In this document: piece after piece, positions 49,998 to 59,114 of the stretch | Layout of the letters: each line of letters opens with the position of its first letter | Numbering within the stretch: the first letter of the stretch is position 1 | Origin: Gordonia sp. OPL2 | GTDB taxonomy: Bacteria > Actinomycetota > Actinomycetes > Mycobacteriales > Mycobacteriaceae | Direction of reading: 5' to 3' | DNA: 64,000 nucleotides | Assembly: GCF_003797825.1 (NCBI RefSeq) | Contig: NZ_RKME01000021.1 | Coordinates: forward strand, 1-64,000 | Translations under genes and position numbers: made by a program | The notes under the pieces: model-generated | Database searches by the model: none | What the model was told of the DNA's origin: nothing | The model's input: only the letters and a program-made list of their open reading frames with translations

Positions 49998-51446
49998 TCA
50001 GCGCCGCCGGTATCCCTGCAACCGGTTGCGGCGCAGCATCGACATCCAGGCGGGCCGCACAGCCAGTTGCGGACGGCGCAGCGACCGGGCGATGAACTCG
50101 CCCAGCGTGACGCCGGCGGCCAGCGAGCACCCGATGGCGAGCGCACTCGCCACCCAGGTGAAACCGTCGAGCGTCTGATCGTTGAGGATGCCGTACAGCC
50201 CGCGGTAGATCGCGAGACCGGGCAACAGAGGCGTGATGCCGGCGACCGCGACGACCAGCGGCGGCGTCAGCGCGCGGCGGGCGAGCAGACCACCGACGAG
50301 GCCGACGGACGACGCCGCGACACCGTTGGCGACGACGTCACCGATCGGGAGGAACGTCGAGCCCGCGACGATCGCGGCACCGATGAAACCACCCATGAAG
50401 GCGACCGGCAGCGCGCGCTTCTCGGCGTAGCTGGCCAGCGCGTAGGCGAGTGCCGCGACGGCGCCCGCGACGATCCGGGGACCGACGTCGACGGCGGCGA
50501 AACTCGTCGACGTGTCGATCGCGGGCAGGATGATGCCGATGCCCTCGAGGAGCTGGATGGCGATGCCGACGCCGGCGATGATGCCGCCGGTCATCAGCAA
50601 GACCTCGAAGAACCGGGCCACACCGGTGATGGGTGCACCGGTGATCGCGTCCTCGACGGAACCGACCAGCGACAGCCCGGACAACAGGACCGTCACACCT
50701 GCCGCGATGACGAGGGTCGGTTCGATCTGGATGTGCAGGGTCTCCGACGCCCCGTACAGCAGAGCAGCCGGTACGACGGCGATGAAACCGCCGATCGTCT
50801 GCTGGAAGAAGGTCGGCAGCCCCCAGCGGTTCAGTCGCCGGTTGACGCTCACGATGACCGACGTGCTGACGAACGCGACCAGCGCGCCGGAAAGACCGCC
50901 ACCGAGCAGAACGGCGATCCCGCAGGCCATCAGTCCCCAGGCGCCGGTCGCGACGACGTAGGGGTAGGGGTGCGGCGCGGTGATGATCTCGTCGACCATC
51001 CGGTGCGCCGTCGACGGCGTCAGTGCCATGTCGCGGATGCGACGCACCAGGCGGTCGATCTGTGCGAGCCGGGTGAAGTCCATCGAGCGGTAGTAGACCT
51101 GCTCCATCGTGGTGATCGGCGGCAGGGTGGCGCCGCGCCGGGCACTGACCACGATGGTGTTGTACGTGACGTCGACGTCGACGTCCTCCAGACCGTAGAC
51201 ACCGCAGACGAAGGCGATCTGCTGCTGGGTGTCGATCGCGGCGGTCCCCGAATCCAGCAGCACCGCACCGATCTTGGTGGCGAGGTCGAGGACCTCGGTG
51301 ATGGCCGCGACGTCGAATCGATCGATCGGCTTGCGCGGCGACACCATGATGCTGCCCGGCTCGATCGTGTCGATCGTCGCCTGGCTGTCACCGATCAGGC
51401 GGACGGGGTTCAGGAACCCCAGTGCCCGGCCGATATACTCGCGCAC
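49998..51446 (-). CDS. thrE: Threonine/serine exporter ThrE family protein
   Basis: This 482-aa protein has a soluble N-terminal half (GAVLLDSGTAAIDTQQQIAF VCGVYGLEDVDVDVTYNT, RLAQIDRLVRRIRDMALT) and about ten transmembrane segments in the C-terminal half, as in corynebacterial ThrE (489 aa). It exports threonine and serine in that species. GTG 51446 uses the ribosome site AAGGAGG, which is the complement of tRNA-Thr nucleotides 2-8. Four bases separate the start codon from the tRNA gene. Confidence 0.88.
   Translation of the reverse strand: MREYIGRALGFLNPVRLIGDSQATIDTIEPGSIMVSPRKPIDRFDVAAITEVLDLATKIGAVLLDSGTAAIDTQQQIAFVCGVYGLEDVDVDVTYNTIVVSARRGATLPPITTMEQVYYRSMDFTRLAQIDRLVRRIRDMALTPSTAHRMVDEIITAPHPYPYVVATGAWGLMACGIAVLLGGGLSGALVAFVSTSVIVSVNRRLNRWGLPTFFQQTIGGFIAVVPAALLYGASETLHIQIEPTLVIAAGVTVLLSGLSLVGSVEDAITGAPITGVARFFEVLLMTGGIIAGVGIAIQLLEGIGIILPAIDTSTSFAAVDVGPRIVAGAVAALAYALASYAEKRALPVAFMGGFIGAAIVAGSTFLPIGDVVANGVAASSVGLVGGLLARRALTPPLVVAVAGITPLLPGLAIYRGLYGILNDQTLDGFTWVASALAIGCSLAAGVTLGEFIARSLRRPQLAVRPAWMSMLRRNRLQGYRRR
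51434..51439 (+). promoter_or_regulatory. -10 box of tRNA-Thr inside the thrE coding sequence
   Basis: TATACT lies 11 nt before the mature 5' end of the tRNA and within codons 3-5 of thrE on the opposite strand. The upstream -35 region is not obvious (TTCAGG-like at 51409). The tRNA promoter must therefore overlap the thrE start region. Confidence 0.55.
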
Positions 51447-51450
51447 GCAT

Positions 51451-51522
51451 GCCTCCTTAGCTCAGTGGTAGAGCACTCGCCTTGTAAGCGAGCGGTCGTC
51501 GGTTCAATCCCGACAGGGGGCT
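51451..51522 (+). tRNA. tRNA-Thr (anticodon TGT)
   Basis: The 72-nt gene folds as a cloverleaf. The acceptor stem GCCTCCT pairs with AGGGGGC (one U-G pair). The anticodon stem ACTCGC/GCGAG holds loop CTTGTAA with anticodon TGT at 51483-51485. The T arm GTCGG-TTCAATC-CCGAC is intact. No CCA is encoded after the discriminator T. It decodes ACA. Confidence 0.93.
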
Positions 51523-51561
51523 CCGACGAAGTCCGGTGTCATCGGGCCCAGACGACAACGG

Positions 51562-52509
51562 TCATTGTGGTTCACCCGGTTCCGGCCTGTGACGAGACTC
51601 ATCCCGGGGTCGGATCGGGTGGGTGATCACGCACCGGAAACCGAGGTGCGCGGTTGCCGAATCGTCCGATTGCGCCGATCGCGCGGCCGGCCGATACCGG
51701 CGGCAGTACTCCGGCGCGCACAGGAACGACCCGCCCTTGGTCACCCGCATGACGTGCGGCGACGTCGTGGGTGCCAGCAGGTTCGGTCGGCCGTCGGCCT
51801 CGACCGGGGTCGTGTCCCGCACGACGTGGCGCGGTACGTACACGTCGGTGCAGCGCTCCCAGACGTTGCCGATCATGTCGACGAGCCCGAAGCCGTTCGC
51901 GGGGAACGAACCGACCGGCGACGTGGATCCCCAACCGTCGTTGCGGTACGGGAAGTCGCCGCGCCAGGTGTTTGCCATGTCGACCCCGTCCGGCCGCATC
52001 TGCGCACCCCACGCGTACTCGAGTCCGTCGGCTCCGCCGCGGGCGGCGTACTCCCACTCCGCCTCGGTGGGTAGTCGGCGCCCGGCCCACTCGGCGTAGG
52101 CCACCGCATCCCGGTAGGCCACGTGGACCACCGGGTGGTCGCCGTGGTCGCCGACGTCGGAACCCTGGCCGAACGGGCGCCGCCACGACGCGCCGGGCTG
52201 CCAGCGCCACCACTGTCTCCAGTCGCGCAGATCGACCGGCCCTGACGTGGGCGAGAACACGAGTGAGCCGGGGATCAGTTCGGCGGGGTCGGCCTCGGGG
52301 AAGTCGGCGGGATCGATGTCCTCCTCGGCGACCGTGACGTAGCCGGTCGCATCGACGAAATCCGCGAACTGTGCGTTCGTCACGGGATGCCGTTCGATGG
52401 CGAACGGTTCGACGACCCGCTCGTGCTCGGGCCGCTCCTCGGGATAGTGCCGATCCGAGCCCATACGGAATCGTCCGCCGGGCACCGCGATCAGATCGGT
52501 GAGTGCCAC
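51562..52509 (-). CDS. Formylglycine-generating-enzyme (SUMF1) family protein
   Basis: This 315-aa protein has the FGE fold: VPGGRFRMGSDRHYPEERP, RLPTEAEWEYAARGG, GFGLVDMIGNVWERCTD and the terminal GGSFLCAPEYCRRYRPAAR. The two active-site Cys (the CxxxxC in LCAPEYC) are present, so it may be a true formylglycine-generating enzyme that activates sulfatases. No sulfatase gene is seen in the window. GTG 52509 lies 6 nt after TACTGT on the minus strand, deciding a leaderless start; further upstream codons are out of family. Confidence 0.88.
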   Translation of the reverse strand: MALTDLIAVPGGRFRMGSDRHYPEERPEHERVVEPFAIERHPVTNAQFADFVDATGYVTVAEEDIDPADFPEADPAELIPGSLVFSPTSGPVDLRDWRQWWRWQPGASWRRPFGQGSDVGDHGDHPVVHVAYRDAVAYAEWAGRRLPTEAEWEYAARGGADGLEYAWGAQMRPDGVDMANTWRGDFPYRNDGWGSTSPVGSFPANGFGLVDMIGNVWERCTDVYVPRHVVRDTTPVEADGRPNLLAPTTSPHVMRVTKGGSFLCAPEYCRRYRPAARSAQSDDSATAHLGFRCVITHPIRPRDESRHRPEPGEPQ

Positions 52510-52606
52510 ACGTCGACAGTAGTGGGCCCGGCGCCGATGTCGCGGCGTGCGTCCCGGTGTCGCACGTCTCACGGACAAAGCACCGCGCAGCCGACACCAT
52601 GGATGC

Positions 52607-54145
52607 ATGTCCGATGATCTCGTCGTCACCACCACATCCGGTCCCGTCCGGGGCAGCAGCGCCGCCGGCGTCGACTCGTGGAAGGGAATCCGGTATGCCG
52701 CGCCGCCGGTCGGCGATCTCCGCTGGCGGCGCGCACGCCCGCCGGAGTCGCACGCCGACGTCGTCGACGCCGTCGAGTTCGGTCCGGTCTGCCCGCAGGA
52801 GCGCAACCCGGCGATCGCCCTCGGCAAGGACGCCGTGATGGACGAGGATTGTCTGTTCCTGAACGTGTGGCGGCCGGCGGGCACACCCTCGACCCCACTG
52901 CCGGTCATGGTGTGGTTGCACGGAGGCGCATACGTCTTCGGCTGTGGCAGTCAGCCCCTGTACGACGCGAGCGATCTGGTCGCGGGCGGTGACGTCGTGG
53001 TGGTCACCCTCAACTATCGGCTGGGCGCGCTCGGATTCGCCGACCTCACCTCGCTCAACGCCGCCGACGATCCGCGGTTCGAATCCAATGCCGCACTCAG
53101 CGACATCCTGCTCGCCCTGGAGTGGGTGTGCGACAACATCGAGGCCTTCGGCGGCGACCGGACCACGGTCACCGTTTTCGGCGAGTCGGCGGGTGCGGGC
53201 CTGGTCACGACCCTGCTGACGATGCCGAGTGCCGACGGCCTGTTCCACCGGGCCATCGCGGAGAGTTCGCCGGCGACGTCGATGTACGACCATGCGCGGT
53301 CGGCGACTGTCGCCGACCGGTTCCTGCGGGCGGCGGGTGTGGCCCGCGACGACCTCGCCGCTCTCGACTCCCTGGGCATCGACGCGATCGTCTCGGGCAC
53401 CATGGCCGCGTTCACCGACGTCCCCGCGGAGAATCCAGGGACCATCGCGTTCGCGCCGGTCATCGACGGAGATCTGGTGCCCCGGCATCCGCTGGACGTG
53501 TTCCGCGCCGGGGAGTCGTCATCGGTGCCGCTGTTGATCGGCACCAACAAGGACGAGGCGGCCTTGTTCAAGTGGATGAAGTCGCCACTGATGCCGATCA
53601 CCCCCGCCGACATCGAGCGCATGTTCGCCGCCATGACGGCCGAGTACCCCGACGTCACGCTGCCGGAGCGGGCGCAGATCACCTCCGCGTACTCAGGCAT
53701 GAAGCCCAAGGTGGCCGGCCTCGGCGTGGCCCGCGACATCGCGTTCCGAATGCCGACACTATGGCTCGCCGAGTCGCACAGCCGCCACGCACCCGTCTTC
53801 CTCTACCGCTTCGACTGGGCGACCCGGATGCTGCGGGCGCTGCGGGTGGGCGCCACGCACGCCACCGAATTGCCGTATCTGTGGGGCAATCTCGTGGCCG
53901 GGCCGAAGGACATCACCTTCAAGTTGGGCGGGCGCCGGACCGGTGAGGCGTTGTCGGACCGGATGCAGCGGCGGTGGGTCTCGTTCGCCCGGTACGGCGA
54001 TCCGGCGGTCGACGGGCCCCTGTGGCCGGCGTTCGATGAACGCGCACGCACCACGCTGGTGATCGACGACGACGATCGCGTGGTCGACGACCTCGACGCG
54101 GACATCCGCCGCGCTTGGGGTGACGAGGTACTCAGCTTCCGGTAA
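52607..54145 (+). CDS. Type B carboxylesterase/lipase family protein
   Basis: This 512-aa protein is a typical alpha/beta-hydrolase carboxylesterase. The start region SGPVRGSSAAGVDSWKGIRY AAPP, EDCLFLNVWRP, the oxyanion hole WLHGGAYVFGCG, the nucleophile elbow FGESAGA, GTNKDEAALF (acid) and VGATHATELPYLWG (His) are all in order. ATG 52607 lies 98 bp from divergent FGE gene. It has no signal peptide, so it should be cytosolic. The substrate is unknown. Confidence 0.9.
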   Translation: MSDDLVVTTTSGPVRGSSAAGVDSWKGIRYAAPPVGDLRWRRARPPESHADVVDAVEFGPVCPQERNPAIALGKDAVMDEDCLFLNVWRPAGTPSTPLPVMVWLHGGAYVFGCGSQPLYDASDLVAGGDVVVVTLNYRLGALGFADLTSLNAADDPRFESNAALSDILLALEWVCDNIEAFGGDRTTVTVFGESAGAGLVTTLLTMPSADGLFHRAIAESSPATSMYDHARSATVADRFLRAAGVARDDLAALDSLGIDAIVSGTMAAFTDVPAENPGTIAFAPVIDGDLVPRHPLDVFRAGESSSVPLLIGTNKDEAALFKWMKSPLMPITPADIERMFAAMTAEYPDVTLPERAQITSAYSGMKPKVAGLGVARDIAFRMPTLWLAESHSRHAPVFLYRFDWATRMLRALRVGATHATELPYLWGNLVAGPKDITFKLGGRRTGEALSDRMQRRWVSFARYGDPAVDGPLWPAFDERARTTLVIDDDDRVVDDLDADIRRAWGDEVLSFR

Positions 54146-54459
54146 CGCCCCTTCGCGACGCTGCGCTATCGCTCCGCTCCTCAGGGGCCGGGGGCCGGAG
54201 CGAGCTTCGATCCCTGGTGCCTGAGGAGCGAGCTTGCGAGCTTCGATCCCTGGTGCCTGAGGAGCGAGCTTGCGAGCGTCACGAAGGCCCGAATTCTCGA
54301 TCCCGAATCCGCACTGTTCGTGGGCAATGGTCGCTCGTGCGTAACGATTGTGAACTCGACCATGTCCGTTGTCCGCTTTCGGCGTTCACCGCATACATTG
54401 GGTCACTGCAGTCATTCATCACGACTCTCGCGTCGTGCGGGGGAAAGGCGGTCGACACC
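54146..54459. other. Intergenic region with 36-bp repeat, upstream of a secreted-protein gene
   Basis: No gene was found here apart from the repeat at 54197-54286. The stretch from about 54310 to 54450 should hold the promoter of the small secreted-protein gene. I see no confident -10/-35 pair. Confidence 0.5.
54197..54286 (+). repeat. 36-bp direct repeat (about 2.5 copies)
   Basis: GGAGCGAGCTT starts at 54197, 54225 and 54261. The middle unit is 36 bp, the first lacks 8 bp (GCGAGCTT), and the last is truncated at GCGAGCGTC. Units contain TTCGATCCCTGGTGCCTGA. Such G/A-rich short direct repeats recur in intergenic DNA of related actinobacteria, to my memory. Confidence 0.85.
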
Positions 54460-54738
54460 ATGGGCCGGGGTATCAACGAGACAAGCGCACGTCGTTCACG
54501 ACGGACGATCGGTCGCCGAGTGATCGGCGCCGGATTCGCGGGGGCCGCGATGGCCGGTGCTCTGGCGTTCGCGGCGGCACCCGCGAGTGCGGAACCGCTG
54601 CCGAAGGTCGAACCGACCGTCGAGAACGCGGCACCTACGCTCGACAACATCAAGCTGGGGATCGATCGTGCGGTCGCCACCAATCCGGAACTCGGACCGC
54701 TCGGCGAGATCGCCCTGTCCCTGTTCCCGAAGTACTGA
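54460..54738 (+). CDS. Small secreted protein, unknown function
   Basis: This 92-aa protein begins with Arg-rich residues and a hydrophobic Gly/Ala core (VIGAGFAGAAMAGALAFAAA) ending APASAEP, a clear Sec signal peptide. The mature part of about 50 residues (LPKVEPTVENAAPTLDNIKL) has no Cys or known domain. GGGGGAAAGG lies upstream of ATG 54460. It is convergent with the WD40 protein gene and separated from it by a strong terminator. Confidence 0.7.
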   Translation: MGRGINETSARRSRRTIGRRVIGAGFAGAAMAGALAFAAAPASAEPLPKVEPTVENAAPTLDNIKLGIDRAVATNPELGPLGEIALSLFPKY

Positions 54739-54800
54739 GCACTCAGCACGGAACACGCTGAAGTACTGAACACGCAGTGCTGAACACGCAGTACTGACAC
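54739..54800. repeat. Short 16-bp direct repeats after the secreted-protein gene
   Basis: GAACACGCAGTRCTGA and related units occur about three times (54760-54797), each with palindromic CAGTACTG-like ends. This is a minor repeat of unknown role. Confidence 0.6.
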
Positions 54801-54804
54801 ACGT

Positions 54805-54844
54805 CGACGACACCCGCCGGGGCGAGATCCGGCGGGTGTCGTCG
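54805..54844. terminator. Strong bidirectional terminator
   Basis: The arms at 54805-54820 and 54829-54844 form a perfect 16-bp GC-rich stem with an 8-nt loop. It lies between the convergent small secreted-protein gene and the WD40 protein gene and can serve both. TCTTCCT follows on the plus strand. Confidence 0.85.
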
Positions 54845-54852
54845 TCTTCCTG

Positions 54853-57800
54853 TCACCCGCAGTCGGCGGGGATGTCGGTGTGGGGCAGGTACGACGACCG
54901 CTGGCCGTCGGTGAGTGGCGGCGTCGTCGTGCAGATCCAGCTCCGCGCGGTGTCCTCGTCGGTCGTCTGGAGATGCAGGCTGCCGGTGGTGTCACCGCCG
55001 GTGACGATGGTGGCGTCCGTCAGGAGATGCTGCGGCAGTTGCCATTTCGTGGTGGTGTCGGTGGTCGGCAGCAGTGGGGTGATCGATTGTGGGTCGTGGA
55101 GCCGCCCGTTGTCGGTCAGGCCGTACGTCGTCAGGTGATGGGTCGAGGTCCCGACGGCGAGCCGTGTCGGCATGAGTGCGAGCGTGGCGGCGTGCACGTT
55201 CGGTTGCCGGTCGATCAGGACCGGACGGCCACGCCGGATGTCCCACGTGCTCAGGTCCGCGGCGCCGAGGATGACGGTGCCGCCATCGCGCCCGAACACC
55301 ACGCTGGTCGCCGGGCTGGTGTCATCGATCACCTCGCTCGGTGTGCTCTGCCCTGACCTCACGTCGTACAGGTAGGTCCGTTTGTCGTCGGAGGTCACTG
55401 CGAGGAGCTGTCCGTCGGGGCTGAACGCGACGCTGCGGATCAGGTCGCGCGGACCGGTGAGCGGCGCACCGACAGGCACCGGCCGTCGTGGGTCGGCGGT
55501 GTCCCAGAGTTGCACGGTCGTGTCGTCGGCGCCGGTGGCGAGGAGATCGGCGTGCGGGGCGAACGCGATGGCGTTCGTGTAGCGCGTGGCCGCGGTGATA
55601 TCGGCGGTCGACCGGGGCGCGGCGGGATCGCTGATGTCCCACAGCTGGATTCGGCCGCCATTGTTGTTGGCCGTCGCCGCCTGGGTGCCGGCGGAGTTCA
55701 TCGTGACCGACGGATGATCGTTCACGCGTCGCTCCACGGGGATGCGAGCGCGTCGCGCCCACCCGCCGGCACCCTGCGTCCACACGTTGAGCGTGGTGTC
55801 GGTGCCGACCGTGGTGAGGACGTCGCCGTCGGCGCTGTTGCCGATGTCGGTGATGGTGCCGCCCCGATCCGGGATGACGCCCGGCGGCAGGTGCCAGAGG
55901 TCGATGGCGCCGTCGGAGCGCCCGACGATGAGGGAGTTGCCATCGGGGCCGAACACTGTGGAGAACGCGCGGACCGACCCCTGCTCGGGCGCGCCGTGCA
56001 TGCTCGCCGACTGCAGCGACCAGAGGGTCACCGGTTCGGCCGGGTTGACGGTGTTCCAGACCGTGACGGCGCCGTCGGCGCGCGCGGAGGCGACCTGGTC
56101 GCCTCTCGGCGCGAACACGATCGACCACGATCCGGCGGTCGTGTTCGGCAGGGATGTCGTGATCGGGGTGGGACGGCCGAGGTCGGTCACGTTCCACAGC
56201 TGGGCGTTGGGACTGTCGCCTGTCACCCCCAGGGTGCGGCTGTCCGGACTGAACGCCACCGAGTGGGTGATGGTCGGGAATCCGGTGATCGGTGGCCCGG
56301 CCGGTACCGGGACGTCGGGGTTGCGGGTGTCGAACAGACGGACCACGCGATCGTCGCCACCGGTGGCGAGCAGCCGGCCGTCGGTGCTGTAGGCGACGGT
56401 CCGTGCGGCCCGGACATGTGCGGTGAGGACGGCGGTCTCGCGTAGGCCGCCGTCGTCGCCGACGGCGTAGACGGTGACCGTCCCGTCGTCCGACGACGCC
56501 GCCAGATGCCGACCGTCCGGTGCGAATCGGACCATGTAGACGGTGCCGTGCCCGGGGCTCACCGATGTGTGCTGGCGGGGCGCCGAGGGCGACGAGATGT
56601 CCCACACGCGGACTGTCCCGTCGCCGCTGCCGGTCGCGAGCAGGGGTCGCGTCGGATGAAAAGCCGTGGACGTCAGATAGTTCCGATAGCCGGTCAGGGT
56701 GGCGACCGATCGGAACGAGTCGTCGTCGGTGCGTTGCCAGAGCCGCGCGGTCCGATCACCGCTGGCCGACGCGAAGAAGCGTCCGTCGGGGGCGATGCTC
56801 ACGTCATAGACGGGACCGGTGTGCCCGACCAGCGGACGGGACAGGGGAGTGGTCGCGGCGCCGAGTACCCGCTGGCTGACCGTCGCGTCGTCGGGGTAGA
56901 GGCTAGCGGCCACGAGCAGGAGTCGCGCGGCGAGCGACGGATTGCTCTGCTGGAGGCTGTCGATGTGCGAGAGCAGTGCTGCCCGTTCGGCACTGTTGCG
57001 CTGCTGGGTCAGGTCGTGCGCCTGCCGGAAGCTGATGGCGGCGGTGATCGTGGACACGATGGCGAGCACCACGACGAGGGTGATCGATCCGAATCGGATC
57101 ATCCGCCGACGCCGTTGCTGCACGACGGCCGCGTCGATGAACGCCTCGTTCTCCGTAGACAGGAGGTGCTGATAGTTGCGGCGCAGCGAGGCCCGGTGCT
57201 GGCGGGCGACGTCCAGGCGCGATCCGGTGTAGAGGAACGAACGGCTGCGTCCCGTCTCCACCCACGACGTGGTGTCGGTGTCGAGACGCTGACGCCACAG
57301 ATGGATGCCGGAGTCGGCCGCGATCCATTCGGCCAGGCGCGGCCATGACGTCAGCACGACGTCGTGGACCAGCATCACCGAATCCGACGACACGATGAGC
57401 AGCCGCGCTTGCGCGAAGACGTCGATCACCGACGAGATGCGGGCGGGGAACCGGTCGGCGATCGTCTCGGTGTGCAGTGGCACGCGCAGCGCCACGCCGG
57501 CGGGCCCGACGTGGACGAGAGCCAGCAGCAGGGCGCGGGCCAGGTTGTGGTCGTCCGGGTCGACCGCCGACCACGCATCCTCGGCGGTGTCGGCGACCGC
57601 ACGGGCGATCCCGCCCGTCGCGCGATAGCCCGAGATCGTCATCCGATTGCCCGAGCGGCGCGACCAGGTCGCGGCCAGGACGTGCGCGAGCAGCGGCAGC
57701 CGTCCGGCGCGATCACCGACCGGCGAGGCGGCGTGCAGGTCGCCGATCATGACGTCGGCGAGTCCGGATTCGATCCGGCCGCCGGCCAGCCGGATCGGCC

Positions 57801-58710
57801 CCATGATGACCTCGCGCAACTGGGCGCCGGTCATCTCGGAGACGATGACGCATCGCGACTGCCACGCCTGGGCGAGGACCGGGAACTCGACGCACTGCCC
57901 GAAGAAGTCCGCGCGGACTCCGAGTACGACGACAGCATCGGTGGCCAGGCTCTCGACCTCGCGGATCGCGTCGACCACTCCACCGTCGGGCAGGGCGAAC
58001 ACATCCTCGAACTGGTCGAGCACGATGACGTCGGGACGCGCGGCCGTGTCCGCGGTCGGTGTGGTGCCCGTGGGGACGGCACCGGTCGGCTGGGTCGGAG
58101 TGGTGGTCGCCGTGTGTGCCGGCACCGTGTCGTGAACGCGGACCCCGGCTGTCGTGATGGTGGCGCGCCGCGGGACGCCCAGCCGTCGATCCCGCGCCAG
58201 ACCGGCATCGAGCAGCGACGACTTCCCGGAACCGGAGACACCCGCGACGACGACGAGCCTCGGTCCGGTCTCGGCCCGCGCCGCGGCGCGGATCTCGTCC
58301 ACCAGCGTCGCGACGAGATCGTCACGACCGAAGAACAGGGCGCTGTCGGCGGCCGTCAGTGACGCGAGTCCCGCGTACGGTCGCGTCACCGTCGGCGACG
58401 GCGCGACGTCGGCGGGTCCGCCGTCGGGTGCCCGGCCGTCGGACTGCCGGTCGTCGTCGCCGCTCAGGTGCGCGTGCCAGAGTTCCTTCCACTGCGGCAG
58501 AGACAACACGTCGGCCTCGCCCGCGGCGACGGCACGGGCCGTGAGCCACAGCAGCAGGGGTTCGACGGTCGCGAAATCGCGCGGCAGATGACGGCCGTTG
58601 CGCCAGTCACTGATCCGCTGGGCGGACACCGTCGAGCGGGACGCCGCCGCGCGCAGCGTGGGTCGCCCGGCCTGCACGAACAACCGGGCCAACGATTCAC
58701 CGAAGTCCAC
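54853..58710 (-). CDS. HTH - nSTAND1 NTPase - TM - WD40 repeat protein
   Basis: This 1285-aa protein starts with an HTH-like segment (residues 1-60, STVSAQRISDWRNGRHLP). A STAND NTPase domain follows with Walker A GVSGSGKSS (about 157-165) and Walker B VIVLDQFEDVF (about 227-238), split by a Thr/Pro-rich insert. A winged-helix-like region (380-470), one transmembrane helix (about 541-560) and about 14 WD40 blades (610-1260) come next; 14 fits two seven-bladed propellers. The C-terminus holds two Cys. Such proteins are signal-integrating switches; some nSTAND proteins act in antiphage defence, but this one carries no recognisable effector domain. GTG 58710 is preceded by an in-frame stop, so the start is firm. 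Confidence 0.88.
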   Translation of the reverse strand: MDFGESLARLFVQAGRPTLRAAASRSTVSAQRISDWRNGRHLPRDFATVEPLLLWLTARAVAAGEADVLSLPQWKELWHAHLSGDDDRQSDGRAPDGGPADVAPSPTVTRPYAGLASLTAADSALFFGRDDLVATLVDEIRAAARAETGPRLVVVAGVSGSGKSSLLDAGLARDRRLGVPRRATITTAGVRVHDTVPAHTATTTPTQPTGAVPTGTTPTADTAARPDVIVLDQFEDVFALPDGGVVDAIREVESLATDAVVVLGVRADFFGQCVEFPVLAQAWQSRCVIVSEMTGAQLREVIMGPIRLAGGRIESGLADVMIGDLHAASPVGDRAGRLPLLAHVLAATWSRRSGNRMTISGYRATGGIARAVADTAEDAWSAVDPDDHNLARALLLALVHVGPAGVALRVPLHTETIADRFPARISSVIDVFAQARLLIVSSDSVMLVHDVVLTSWPRLAEWIAADSGIHLWRQRLDTDTTSWVETGRSRSFLYTGSRLDVARQHRASLRRNYQHLLSTENEAFIDAAVVQQRRRRMIRFGSITLVVVLAIVSTITAAISFRQAHDLTQQRNSAERAALLSHIDSLQQSNPSLAARLLLVAASLYPDDATVSQRVLGAATTPLSRPLVGHTGPVYDVSIAPDGRFFASASGDRTARLWQRTDDDSFRSVATLTGYRNYLTSTAFHPTRPLLATGSGDGTVRVWDISSPSAPRQHTSVSPGHGTVYMVRFAPDGRHLAASSDDGTVTVYAVGDDGGLRETAVLTAHVRAARTVAYSTDGRLLATGGDDRVVRLFDTRNPDVPVPAGPPITGFPTITHSVAFSPDSRTLGVTGDSPNAQLWNVTDLGRPTPITTSLPNTTAGSWSIVFAPRGDQVASARADGAVTVWNTVNPAEPVTLWSLQSASMHGAPEQGSVRAFSTVFGPDGNSLIVGRSDGAIDLWHLPPGVIPDRGGTITDIGNSADGDVLTTVGTDTTLNVWTQGAGGWARRARIPVERRVNDHPSVTMNSAGTQAATANNNGGRIQLWDISDPAAPRSTADITAATRYTNAIAFAPHADLLATGADDTTVQLWDTADPRRPVPVGAPLTGPRDLIRSVAFSPDGQLLAVTSDDKRTYLYDVRSGQSTPSEVIDDTSPATSVVFGRDGGTVILGAADLSTWDIRRGRPVLIDRQPNVHAATLALMPTRLAVGTSTHHLTTYGLTDNGRLHDPQSITPLLPTTDTTTKWQLPQHLLTDATIVTGGDTTGSLHLQTTDEDTARSWICTTTPPLTDGQRSSYLPHTDIPADCG

Positions 58711-59114
58711 TCACCATCACCGAGATCCCCGACCGACATATCGCATCAACGATGCGGGTCAATGATGCTCCCCCCGACGACGCGGGCGCCAATCAACGTG
58801 AGCGCGGACACGTCTGTGGTCAGATGCTCGGGCGGGGCGCCGCATCCGGTCGTCTCCGGTGGATGTCCGGTGGATGTCCGGTGTCCGGTCCGGAATGTTC
58901 GTTCCGCCGCTGAACTGCGGTTTCGGTGCCGTGCGTCGACGTCGTGTGGATCCGGCCGCGGCGGTGCACTGAACTCGTGGCAACGCGCTCGACCGCCATC
59001 GAGCGCGTAGCTGCAGCCGTTGCACGACGCGCGGGTGGCGTGATCGGAGCCATCGGTGTCGGGGGTGCGGGTCGCGCAACGGCTGCAGCGGTCACCGGCC
59101 GTAGGATCGGCCGC
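58711..59114. other. Divergent intergenic region with nested inverted repeats
   Basis: This 404-bp gap lies between the STAND protein gene and the RidA-like gene, which read away from each other. It holds a GGTGGATGTCCG repeat (about 58856-58884), a 10-bp perfect stem (58983-58992/58999-59008, 6-nt loop) and 14-bp inverted arms GCTGCAGCCGTTGC (59010-59023) and its complement (59076-59089). No convincing ORF is seen. The outer arms could be an operator or RNA structure. Confidence 0.55.

Noticed and set aside
54853..58710. Calling the STAND-WD40 protein an antiphage (Avs-type) system
   Set aside because: No effector domain, defence-island neighbours or mobile element signs are present. The domain architecture alone is common in actinobacteria.
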